Source of the DNA: an uncultured Collinsella sp.
GTDB taxonomy: Bacteria > Actinomycetota > Coriobacteriia > Coriobacteriales > Coriobacteriaceae
Assembly: GCA_900541665.1 (NCBI GenBank)
Contig: UQKV01000043.1
Coordinates: forward strand, 1-18,605
Length of the DNA stretch: 18,605 nucleotides
Direction: 5' to 3'
The stretch's first letter is position 1. Every line of letters begins with the position of its first letter. Of the stretch, positions 1 through 6,506 are shown piece after piece. The notes under the pieces were generated by a model that was not told the origin of the DNA, did no database searches, and saw nothing but the letters and a program-made list of their open reading frames with translations. Position numbers and translations under genes: made by a program.

Positions 1-598
1 ACCGGATGAAGATACGTGCGACGGGGGCGAGGCGAATGGCTGAGCGGTATCGATACGCGGGTTCAACGGTATTATATTGACCACATAGATTATTAACTTG
101 CATTTCTAACAGTTAAGGAGACGGGTGCTTTCCAGCACACTCCTTCGATGATGCCTTCCGCTAGTTGCTATGCCGGTTTCAGCCAACAAAGAATGTGCCC
201 GGGCGCTCAGGTTCACCGTTAGCGTTGGCAACATATGAGATGGGCCAGACCCTTGCCGCGCGCCGATTGCGCGAGAGGTGTCGGGCTCCATGTTTATTCC
301 ACCTGCTTGTTATCAACCAGCTTCGTTCAACGTTAGACATTCAAGATGTCAGACGTCGAACCTGCGCCAAAGACGCAGCTGGGGCTACTAGTTGCCTACA
401 ATCGCTCGCGAAGCTCGCCTGTTCGTGCGTGAATATCTGACAGCTCCGTCAGACATTGTCGGACATTTGATTGTTCGACAAATGCGCACGTGGTCGCGTT
501 CGCAAAGATTACTGAACGGTCGATGGGTGCGTTGAGACCGGAGCAAACGGCGGATGCCAGAAAAATGGCCTCACAGAATCGCACCCATGGTTGATAAA
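1..598. other. Gene-poor stretch, no recognisable gene
   Basis: No reading frame here resembles a protein family I know. A minus-strand TATAAT (71-76) could belong to a promoter firing out of the window to the left, but no good -35 precedes it. A hairpin with outer arms AAGGAG/CTCCTT and inner arms GTGCT/AGCAC lies at about 115-145. A plus-strand frame at 346-432 and an overlapping open frame at 392-535 look like two halves of one frameshifted helical protein, but this is speculative. A dyad-rich cluster at 437-484 contains CTGAC/GTCAG, TTGTCG/CGACAA and CATTTG/CAAATG arms. The stretch is best read as decayed accessory DNA. Confidence 0.5.
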
Positions 599-634
599 AT
601 TGACCGCCCGGGCGCAAATACCCGGGCGGTCAAT
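599..634 (-). terminator. Strong intrinsic terminator (minus strand)
   Basis: A perfect 14-bp stem, ATTGACCGCCCGGG against CCCGGGCGGTCAAT, encloses an 8-nt loop (613-620). Read on the minus strand the stem runs into TTTTATC, so it should terminate minus-strand transcripts. It sits just downstream of the minus-strand coding remnant ending at 696, which fits that remnant having once been a gene. Confidence 0.7.
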
Positions 635-695
635 TCATCCCCTCGTTCGCGATCCTGTTGGGTTTTGGGGCTTTGACATGTTGTTGACGGATGGA

Positions 696-875
696 TCAGC
701 CGTACAGCTTGATCTCCCGGGGTTCCATGTGGTCGTCCCCCAATAAGACGTCCCTGATGTAGCTCTGCGGCAGGAACTCGACGGGCAGCACTGGGTCGTC
801 GACGTAGCCGGGCACTGGGAGTAGGCGTGGCCTTTGGACATAGCGTGGCCGCCTGCCGGCGGTCGGACTGCCACT
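696..875 (-). pseudogene. C-terminal remnant of an unidentified protein
   Basis: On the minus strand the frame ending in TGA at 696-698 is open back to an in-frame stop at 876-878 and has no good start codon or ribosome binding site. Its last 35 or so residues look like genuine protein, including the segments DDPVLPVEFLP, SYIRDVLLG and MEPREIKLYG, whereas the overlapping longer frame is low-complexity. I read this as the surviving 3' end of a deleted gene, supported by the terminator 62 bp downstream. I do not recognise the family, so no function is proposed. Confidence 0.4.
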
Positions 876-950
876 TCAGCCAAAAGCTCAGGCGCGCGCA
901 TTAAAATAATGAATATATCGCTTGACGGGCTATTGACCAAGCATGAACAT

Positions 951-1004
951 CGCAGGTAAATCCGTGTACCAATTTTTGGTACACGGATTTACCTGCGGTT
1001 TTTT
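951..1004 (+). terminator. 22-bp perfect hairpin with T6 tract
   Basis: Arms 951-972 and 976-997 are perfectly complementary over 22 bp with a TTT loop, followed by G and six Ts (999-1004). On the plus strand this is a textbook rho-independent terminator. No plus-strand gene precedes it; a TTGACG at 922-927 could be part of a promoter for a very short RNA, but its -10 is poor. The first long repeat starts inside its T tract. Confidence 0.75.
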
Positions 1005-1175
1005 GAAAGCTCTGACATGCGCTGTCGACTTCATTAAAATCGATTGCCGATCAAGTCTTCCTATATATGCGAGTCCTGAGAAGCTGCGCTGTGAACCTGA
1101 GACCTCTATCGATCGGCCCGGTGCACCGGGCCGCTGTCCTCGAGCCGGCAACAGCTTGCCGGTCTCAAAACGTAT
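1003..1175 (+). repeat. 173-bp direct repeat, copy 1
   Basis: This segment matches 1900-2072 at a constant offset of 897 bp with six substitutions (1009, 1025, 1049, 1074, 1105, 1151) and no indels. When read as protein most of the differences change the residue, so it is unlikely to be coding. It contains a perfect 18-bp palindrome GGCCCGGTGCACCGGGCC (1115-1132), a hairpin CCGGCAA-CAGC-TTGCCGG (1145-1162) and an outer GAGACC/GGTCTC pair (1099-1104, 1161-1166). The homology ends inside TATACT (1173-1178), a possible -10 for the DUF1648 gene. Confidence 0.85.
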
Positions 1176-1226
1176 ACTTGATTTAAGGCGGAGTGGAATG
1201 TGGGCGCGCAAGGAGATGCGGAATCG

Positions 1227-1853
1227 ATGAGAGCCTCAAAAAAAATTACTGCAGTGTTATCATCTTTCATCCTCTCTATTCTTCCATTTCTGATTCTATG
1301 GGCGGCTTGGTCAGTCCTCCCTGATACAATTCCCGCTCATTGGAGTGGGGGTATGGTTGATCGATGGGGTAATAAGCTTGAATTGCTGGTTGTTCCGCTG
1401 TTTTCTCTGATTGGTTCTATTGCAATTTCTGTGTACCTTATTGTTTCCACGCGGCGAAGAGAGTTCGCGGATTTCTCTGTTCGAATGCGACGGGACTTTG
1501 TTGCGTGCTATATTGCTAGTCATCTTTTATCGACAACCTGCTCAGTGATAATTGCCGTTTGGGTTCAGTTGATTCTTACGCAAAACACTGCGGTTGATGG
1601 GGGGCTTGGACTATCGATCCTGTATTCCCTTCCCGGGCTATATGTGATCTTGTGCGCTTTGCCGCCTTTTTATGCGAGCGGCGAGAGCAAAAAGGCAGAG
1701 CGCCTGATAACAGTTCTTATTGGCGGCGCGGAGATTGTTCTTTGTGGAATAGTGCTTGAAGGTTCGGCTGCCTCTTATGCGATGATTGGACTGATGATTC
1801 TGTTCTGTGCGTTTGAGATTGTGTCACAGGTAAGGGATAGCCGGTCCTTATGA
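1227..1853 (+). CDS. DUF1648 (SdpI-like) multi-pass membrane protein
   Basis: 208-residue integral membrane protein. The first helix (about 8-30) is followed by the DUF1648 signature at 31-50: LPDTIPAHW, a Gly-Gly turn, then DRWGNK. About five further hydrophobic segments follow (52-73, 91-116, 128-147, 160-178, 182-200). DUF1648 is the N-terminal module of SdpI, the immunity protein and signal transducer for the SDP toxin of Bacillus; similar proteins occur widely with unknown roles, so an immunity function here is inference. The ATG at 1227 is preceded by AAGGAG (1210-1215); a GTG at 1200 would add nine polar residues and is less likely. The gene is clearly AT-richer than the rest of the window and lies alone between two long direct repeats, suggesting acquisition by transfer. 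No toxin gene is adjacent. Confidence 0.8.
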   Translation: MRASKKITAVLSSFILSILPFLILWAAWSVLPDTIPAHWSGGMVDRWGNKLELLVVPLFSLIGSIAISVYLIVSTRRREFADFSVRMRRDFVACYIASHLLSTTCSVIIAVWVQLILTQNTAVDGGLGLSILYSLPGLYVILCALPPFYASGESKKAERLITVLIGGAEIVLCGIVLEGSAASYAMIGLMILFCAFEIVSQVRDSRSL

Positions 1854-1899
1854 GTTGAATTACGCGCGTGCGGATATAAAGGGTGGCATGTTAAATTTG

Positions 1900-2072
1900 T
1901 TGAAAACTCTGACATGCGCTGCCGACTTCATTAAAATCGATTGCCAATCAAGTCTTCCTATATATGCGAGCCCTGAGAAGCTGCGCTGTGAACCTGAGAC
2001 CGCTATCGATCGGCCCGGTGCACCGGGCCGCTGTCCTCGAGCCGGCATCAGCTTGCCGGTCTCAAAACGTAT
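1900..2072 (+). repeat. 173-bp direct repeat, copy 2
   Basis: This is the second copy of the segment at 1003-1175, with the 18-bp palindrome unchanged. The A-to-T change at 2048 shortens the second hairpin to CCGGCA/TGCCGG with a six-base loop. Flanks differ completely from copy 1 on both sides, which defines the repeat boundaries. The pair brackets the DUF1648 gene so that the repeat unit is 897 bp long. Confidence 0.85.
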
Positions 2073-2297
2073 GCCGTCCGGTACGACCAACAGCCGAGTC
2101 TTGCGCCCAGTTCGAGCAGCGCCAGAACCCCGTGCCGGAACCCACGCAGCCGATGGCAGGGGAATTCAGCCGCGGCCATCGAGGAGCCGACCCAGGGACG
2201 GCGCCCCCAGTCCTCGAAAGATTTCCACCGCCCCCTACAGGCCTGGATTGATTTAACAGTTGATTTAATCCGGCTGAACAAGCCGAGCATGGGCCGG
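2073..2297. other. Unassigned GC-rich stretch between repeat and antitoxin gene
   Basis: Several frames stay open on both strands, as expected for GC-rich DNA, but none has a convincing start, ribosome binding site or family resemblance. A minus-strand frame and a plus-strand frame ending near 2356 have mixed, protein-like composition, so a gene remnant is possible. Two direct copies of TTGATTTAA occur at 2248-2256 and 2260-2268. I can assign no function. Confidence 0.4.
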
Positions 2298-2384
2298 TTG
2301 ACAAAATGTAAGGTAAAAAAGCAGATACGACCGTACGCCGGTGCGGGGTTCGGGTGATGTGATAGAAAGTAATACACGTATTAC
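2298..2384 (+). promoter_or_regulatory. Promoter region and palindromic operator of the antitoxin gene
   Basis: A consensus -35 TTGACA lies at 2298-2303; the best -10 candidate, AGATAC near 2323-2328, is weak and 19 bp away. The perfect dyad GTAATAC-AC-GTATTAC (2369-2384) ends 20 bp before the ATG. Short AT-rich dyads of this kind upstream of RHH antitoxin genes are typical autoregulatory operators, so this is probably the binding site of the protein at 2405. Footprint and transcription start are inferred. Confidence 0.6.
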
Positions 2385-2404
2385 ATCTAACCGGGAGGTG
2401 CATC

Positions 2405-2599
2405 ATGGCAACCGCCACCGCAGCCCTGAGAACCCCCGAGGACCTCGCGAACAGGTACGACCGCCTGGCGAAGTCGACGGGCCGCACGAAAACCTTCTAC
2501 ATGACGGAGGCGCTTGCCGCAGAGATAGGCAGGCTCGAATACGAGTACGGCCTCATGAATTATCCGGGAAGCGTTTGGTTGCGAGGCATGCCAGTGTGA
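2405..2599 (+). CDS. Orphan ribbon-helix-helix (RelB/ParD-type) antitoxin-like protein
   Basis: 64-residue protein. Residues 4-45 fit the RHH fold: a short strand with alternating small residues (ALRTPEDL), helix 1 (ANRYDRLAKSTG), the turn RTKTFY and helix 2 (MTEALAAEIGRLE). The motif TGRTKTFYxxEAL is characteristic of DNA-binding antitoxins of RelB/ParD-like pairs, which dimerise, bind their operator and neutralise a toxin through a C-terminal tail. Here the tail after residue 46 is short and atypical and there is no toxin gene: only 12 bp separate its stop from the convergent kinase gene. The start is fixed by GGGAGG at 2393-2398. It could be a decayed toxin-antitoxin locus or a free-standing regulator. 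Confidence 0.75.
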   Translation: MATATAALRTPEDLANRYDRLAKSTGRTKTFYMTEALAAEIGRLEYEYGLMNYPGSVWLRGMPV

Positions 2600-2619
2600 G
2601 GGCCTGATTCGTCAGGCCC
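2600..2619. terminator. Convergent hairpin with TTCG loop overlapping the kinase stop codon
   Basis: GGGCCTGA (2600-2607), TTCG loop, TCAGGCCC (2612-2619): a perfect 8-bp stem closed by a stable tetraloop. It separates the antitoxin gene (plus) from the histidine kinase gene (minus) and includes the kinase stop codon in one arm. Neither side has a T tract, so it may terminate weakly or protect 3' ends rather than act as a classic terminator. Confidence 0.5.
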
Positions 2620-4009
2620 CGCACAGGGGGACCGCGATGGTGGCCACCGCGCCGCCCGATGGGCTGTTGGCGAGCGAGACGGAGCCCCCGTGGGCGCTCG
2701 CGGCCTCGGAGGCGACGTGGAGGCCGAGCCCGTAGTGGCGGCCTCCGTAGCGCGAGGAGCGGGAGGAGTCGTCTGTGAAGAGGCGCTCACAGCCGTGTTC
2801 GAGGGCGGCGGGAGAAAAGCCCGGTCCGTCATCGGCCACCTCGATGACGAGCTGCCCGCACGCGACGTCGCAGGAGACAGCCACGCGCGAGCGCGCGTGC
2901 TCGGCGGCGTTGACCACGAGGTTCGCGGCGGCTCGCGCCAGGGCGGTTCGGTCGAGTGGGGCCTCGGGCGTGCCCGCGACAGCGGGGCCCGTGGCTGCGT
3001 CGAGCGTCACGCCTCGCGCCCGGGCGATCTGGGCGGCCTCGGCGAGAACCTGCTCGCAGAGCTCGGCCGGCCGCATGGGGGCCCTCTCCGCCCCGCCGGA
3101 CCCGCGCGAGGCCTCGATGAGCAGACGCACGTAGCCGTCAAGCCTTTCGACACTGCCGGCTATGTCGCGCGCGGCGGCCGCGAGGTCGGCGTCTTTCTCG
3201 TCTTCCAGCTCCTCCGCCACGAAGTCGGCGTTGGCGCGCAGCACGGTAAGCGGCGTCTTGAGGTCGTGGGCGAGCGACGCCACCTGCTCGCGCTGCCCCC
3301 GCTCCGCAGCCCAGCGGGCCTCGAGCGACTCGGCGAGGGAGGCCCGCATGGCGTCCATCGCGGCGAGGACGTCGTTCACCTCGCGCACGTTGGTGCTGCC
3401 GACCGCGAAGTCGAGCTCCCCCGCGCCGACGCGCCCCGCCGCCTCCGCGAGCGGCGCCATCTTGCGCGAGATCACGCGGCTCGCGCGGCGCGCCACGAGC
3501 GCGAGCGCGAGCGCGCTTCCCGCAGCGGCGCCGACGAGCATGAGGTTCTGCGGGTTAGGAAGCAGGGCGGCGAGATCGCGCGAGACCCACTGCGGCAGGT
3601 ACTCGCTGACGAGCGCGCAGGCTCCGCCGCCCTTGAGCGGGAACGCGGCGTAGGTGAGGCCCGAGCCCCCGCCCTCGATCTCCACTGTGCCCGGATCAGC
3701 GGCGAGTGCCGTACGGGCCATTTCCATCGCGTCCTCGAGCCGCGTGCCCTCGAGGTCTGTCATCAGCACGTATCCGTCCTTGTTCAGGATGAGGTAGCGG
3801 TACGCCGTCGGCACGTCCTGCTGCCCGCAGACGCCGTCGCGTGCCAGGCCCTCCGCGACCTCGCGCGCATTGGCCGGCCCCCAGCTTGCCTCGTAGACGA
3901 AGCCCGCATTGATCGCCGCGGAGAGCGCCATGAACGAGGCGAGCCACGCCGTAGCGACCGCAGCGAACGCGTAGGCGAAGTAGCGCGCGATGACGAAGGA
4001 GAGCGGCAT
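2612..4009 (-). CDS. Sensor histidine kinase of the ABC-transporter operon
   Basis: 465-residue membrane kinase. One helix at about 11-36, an extracytoplasmic sensor region to about 150, a second helix at 155-173, a HAMP-like linker, then the dimerisation helix with phospho-acceptor His248 in SLAHDLKTPL. The ATP domain shows the N box around N363/N367, the G1 box DDGPGF (393-398) and the G2 motif HYGLGL (425-430). It should phosphorylate the response regulator encoded immediately upstream. I chose ATG 4009 because GAGGT lies nine bases before it; a GTG at 4048, overlapping the regulator stop, would add 13 residues. In lantibiotic-immunity loci the kinase senses the peptide or the state of the envelope; the ligand here is unknown. 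The gene is very GC-rich. Confidence 0.9.
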   Translation of the reverse strand: MPLSFVIARYFAYAFAAVATAWLASFMALSAAINAGFVYEASWGPANAREVAEGLARDGVCGQQDVPTAYRYLILNKDGYVLMTDLEGTRLEDAMEMARTALAADPGTVEIEGGGSGLTYAAFPLKGGGACALVSEYLPQWVSRDLAALLPNPQNLMLVGAAAGSALALALVARRASRVISRKMAPLAEAAGRVGAGELDFAVGSTNVREVNDVLAAMDAMRASLAESLEARWAAERGQREQVASLAHDLKTPLTVLRANADFVAEELEDEKDADLAAAARDIAGSVERLDGYVRLLIEASRGSGGAERAPMRPAELCEQVLAEAAQIARARGVTLDAATGPAVAGTPEAPLDRTALARAAANLVVNAAEHARSRVAVSCDVACGQLVIEVADDGPGFSPAALEHGCERLFTDDSSRSSRYGGRHYGLGLHVASEAASAHGGSVSLANSPSGGAVATIAVPLCGA

Positions 4010-4035
4010 GCCCCCGCGACCTCGCGCCCCGATCT

Positions 4036-4698
4036 TCAGAGCTGCCACTTGTACCCCATCCCCCAGACGGTCGCGATCGGATCGGCGCCGGCCTCGGAGA
4101 GTTTCCTCCGGGCGCGGCTGACCTGCATGGATATGGCCGCGTCGTCGGCGTCGCTCTCCCAGCCGAGCACCGCCTCGCGTATCTGTGCGCGGCTCATGAC
4201 CTGCCCGGGGTGGCGGGCGAGGTACTCGCAGATGGCGTACTCGGTGGGCGTGAGCGGCACAGCCTTGCCGCCCACGGCGAGGCCGCGCGCCCCGAGGTCG
4301 ATCCGCACCTCCCCGAAGGAGAGGGCGTGCGAGCGCGGCCGGCGCTCACGGCGTAGATGGGCCGCGACCTTGGCGCGCAGCTCCGCGGCCCCGAAGGGCT
4401 TGCGGACGTAGTCGTCGGCGCCCAGGCCGTAGCCGGCCACGGCGTCCTCCTCGGCCATGCGCGCGGTCAGGAAGATGATGGGCCCGTCGAAGTCCGGGCG
4501 GATCTGCCGCACGAGCTCGAAGCCGTCGAGACCCGGCATCATGACGTCGCAGAGCACGAGGTCGAAGCGCGAGAGGTCCATCCCCGGGACCGCCGTCGGG
4601 TCCGCTGCCCTGACGACCTCATGGCCGTCGCGGCCGAGGACGCGCGCGAGCGCGTCGAGGATCGCCCGTTCATCATCCACTGCCAGTATCCTCGCCAT
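4036..4698 (-). CDS. OmpR/PhoB-family response regulator
   Basis: 220 residues. The receiver domain carries the acidic pair D8/D9, phospho-acceptor D51 (LVLCDVMMPG), T78 and K100 (YVRKPF). The winged-helix DNA-binding domain occupies about 125-220, with LTPTEYAICEYLARHPG and a C-terminal GMGYKW typical of OmpR-type regulators. AGGAGG sits six bases before the ATG. The gene lies 45 bp downstream of the small membrane protein gene and just upstream of the kinase gene, and a good promoter precedes it. It most likely controls the transporter genes in response to the paired kinase. Target sites are not certain; a CGTTA direct repeat upstream of the ATPase gene is one candidate. Confidence 0.93.
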   Translation of the reverse strand: MARILAVDDERAILDALARVLGRDGHEVVRAADPTAVPGMDLSRFDLVLCDVMMPGLDGFELVRQIRPDFDGPIIFLTARMAEEDAVAGYGLGADDYVRKPFGAAELRAKVAAHLRRERRPRSHALSFGEVRIDLGARGLAVGGKAVPLTPTEYAICEYLARHPGQVMSRAQIREAVLGWESDADDAAISMQVSRARRKLSEAGADPIATVWGMGYKWQL

Positions 4699-4725
4699 GT
4701 TCGACCTCCTGAAACTCTCGTCGGA

Positions 4726-4754
4726 ATTGTACTAGCGCCGCACTCAGCGGTCCA
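4726..4754 (-). promoter_or_regulatory. Sigma-70-type promoter for the two-component genes
   Basis: On the minus strand TGGACC (4754-4749) and TACAAT (4731-4726) are separated by exactly 17 bp. The -10 is one base from consensus and transcription would start about 20 bases before the regulator start codon. This would allow the regulator-kinase pair to be expressed independently of the transporter genes upstream. The -35 lies in the 3' end of the small membrane protein gene. Confidence 0.5.
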
Positions 4755-4932
4755 GAGCCCCGCGCGCAGCCGCGGGCGCGGGCGCCCACATGGTGACCTC
4801 AGGGTTGGGCAGCACGCGGTCGGCGATCGAGCGCAGCACCGACCCCCAGCCGGCGTCGAGCAGGGCATTCCCGCCCAGAACGAGCGCTGCGGAGAGGAGG
4901 ACGAGCACGACGGCGAACGGCTTCCTACGCAT
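4744..4932 (-). CDS. 62-residue single-span membrane protein
   Basis: A short basic N-terminus (MRRK) is followed by one hydrophobic helix (about 6-22) and a soluble tail ending in an Ala/Pro-rich stretch. There is no lipobox cysteine, so it is not a lipoprotein of the LanI type; it is either anchored with the tail outside or a secreted peptide. Its start overlaps the end of the upstream permease gene by 8 bp and GGGAGG lies just before the ATG, so translational coupling to the transporter is likely. I recognise no family. By position it could be an accessory subunit of the exporter or a link between exporter and kinase; this is inference. Confidence 0.7.
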   Translation of the reverse strand: MRRKPFAVVLVLLSAALVLGGNALLDAGWGSVLRSIADRVLPNPEVTMWAPAPAAARGALDR

Positions 4933-5740
4933 CTGCCCTCCCGTCCTCGAAGCGGCAGAACCAGGCGATAAGGACGGCGGCGGTTGCCAGGGTTAGCACG
5001 AGGCCAGCGAGCGCAGTCGTGAGGAGAGGGCCCGCCGCGCGTGCGGCGTCGATGAAGGACTCCACCCCGAGCGACCCCAGGCGCGCGGGCCAGGCGAGCG
5101 GCACCCAGCTCAGGGGCGTTGCCAGGGCACCGGTGAGCTCGCCGGTCATGAGGCCGTGCGCAAGTCCGCCCACCGAGAAGAACGCGAGGAGCACCCCCGC
5201 CGCACCGGCGCCGATGGCGGCGTTGTGGCCGAGGCGCAGGGCCACGCCGAGCCCCAGCGCGTAGAGGGGCAGGCTGCCCAGCACGATGCCCGCCCAGGCG
5301 GCCGCAAGCGGAGCGGGCCCGAGCGGCAGACGCCCGGCGACGGCGAGCACGGCCCCGAACACGCCGAGCGCCACGGCCAGCGCGCCCGCGCCGAGCGCCG
5401 CAAGGGCGAGTAGCTTCGCCGCGACGGCGCGCCCGCGCGAGGGGACCGCCGTGAGGTTGGCGAGGCGCCCGGCAGCGCGCTCCTCGTCCACGGCGAGCCC
5501 GCAGACGATGGCGGACATGAGCGGCATGAGGGCGCCGAGGAACTGTGCGTAGGTGTCCGCGCCCAGCGCCGGATCCCATCGGGTTATGGAGAAGTACTCG
5601 CCGCAGGCAAGACCGGCTGCCAGGCCGCAGACGAGGTGCACCGCCGTGAGCGGGGAGCGCGCCAGGCGCAGGGCCTCGGAGAGCAGGGCCCGCGGGAGAG
5701 TCATGCGCGGCGTCGGGTCGGAGAGTCGTGTCATGGCCAT
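4925..5740 (-). CDS. ABC transporter permease, lantibiotic-immunity type (second subunit)
   Basis: 271 residues, with a short cytoplasmic N-terminus and about six hydrophobic helices rich in Ala, Leu and Gly. A cytoplasmic stretch DEERAAGRLANLTAVPSRGR between helices 2 and 3 resembles the conserved loop of BcrB/LanE/LanG-type permeases (EExxGxxxxLxxxPxxR). The predicted role is the membrane half of a heterodimeric exporter that expels peptide antibiotics from the membrane. The ATG at 5740 overlaps the stop of the first permease gene (TGATG), with AGGAG just upstream; a second ATG at 5734 is possible. The assignment to LanG rather than LanE cannot be made from sequence alone. Confidence 0.8.
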   Translation of the reverse strand: MAMTRLSDPTPRMTLPRALLSEALRLARSPLTAVHLVCGLAAGLACGEYFSITRWDPALGADTYAQFLGALMPLMSAIVCGLAVDEERAAGRLANLTAVPSRGRAVAAKLLALAALGAGALAVALGVFGAVLAVAGRLPLGPAPLAAAWAGIVLGSLPLYALGLGVALRLGHNAAIGAGAAGVLLAFFSVGGLAHGLMTGELTGALATPLSWVPLAWPARLGSLGVESFIDAARAAGPLLTTALAGLVLTLATAAVLIAWFCRFEDGRADA

Positions 5741-6506
5741 CACCTCTCCTCGGAGCGCGCGAACCAGGCCGCGCCCGCCGCCGTGAGCGCGGCGAACGCG
5801 AGCGCGCAGACCGCAAGGCCCGCCAGCGTGAGCATGCCGTCCGCCGCGAGCGCCCCGCCGAGCGCCATGTCCGCCGCGAGTGGCTCGCCGCTCGGCAGCA
5901 CGGGGATGAAGCTCGTAGGGATGACCATGCTCGCCGACGGCGGAAAGAGCTGCGGCAGCGGCATCAGCGACCAGGCGAAACCACCCATGAGCTGCGCGGC
6001 GAGCGGGCAGAAGATGCCCGCGAGCATGCCGAGCCGCGCCGTGAGGAAGAGCCCTGCGGGGATCATCCACGCCGCGGTCACCGTGTTGACGAGCGCGCAG
6101 AGGAGCATCGTGAGCGTGCCCGCGACCGTGAGGCCCTGCGAGGAGAACGCCGATCCCGCGAGGTAGATGCCGAAGACCACGAGGTTCGAGAGCGTGCAGA
6201 GCGCGAGGCACCAGAGCGCCTTGGCCCACCAGGCGCGCCCGAGCGGGAAGCCCAGGCCCAGAAGCCCCCGCATCCGCGTGCGCGCGTCCGCCCGCGCGAC
6301 GCACGCCACCACGAGCGAGAGAGTCACAGGCAGGAAGAGCGCGTACCAGTAGTTCCACGCGCTGAAGATCTGCACGCCCCGGTAGGGCATCGCGCCGAGC
6401 AGCGGCATCGGCAGCGCCATGAGCACGGCCAGGCGAACCGGTGCCGCGTGGCGCGACTTCAGGGCCTCGGCGCGCAGGCCCGCGAGCAGGCCGCCTTTCT
6501 CGCCCG

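Noticed and set aside
15..75. tRNA-like fragments (GGCTGAGCGG like a Ser-tRNA D arm, GGGTTCAA like a T arm)
   Set aside because: No anticodon arm, acceptor stem or correct spacing can be drawn.
943..1230. 95-residue plus-strand frame through repeat copy 1
   Set aside because: It runs through a terminator hairpin and the repeat, and most differences between the copies change residues; not a gene.
1003..2072. Integron attC sites
   Set aside because: The repeats are longer than usual, lack recognisable RYYYAAC/GTTRRRY core sites, and no integrase is present.
951..2072. CRISPR array
   Set aside because: Only two long repeats with a gene-sized spacer; no short regular repeats or cas genes.
1855..2256. 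133-residue plus-strand frame through repeat copy 2
   Set aside because: Same repeat sequence followed by Pro/Arg-rich low-complexity translation; no ribosome binding site.
2690..4411. 573-residue plus-strand frame opposite the kinase and regulator genes
   Set aside because: Arg/Gly/Ala-rich antisense shadow of two clear genes in GC-rich DNA.
4539..5816. 425-residue minus-strand frame over the permease region
   Set aside because: Arg/Ala/Pro-rich out-of-frame shadow; the membrane-protein frames are far better.
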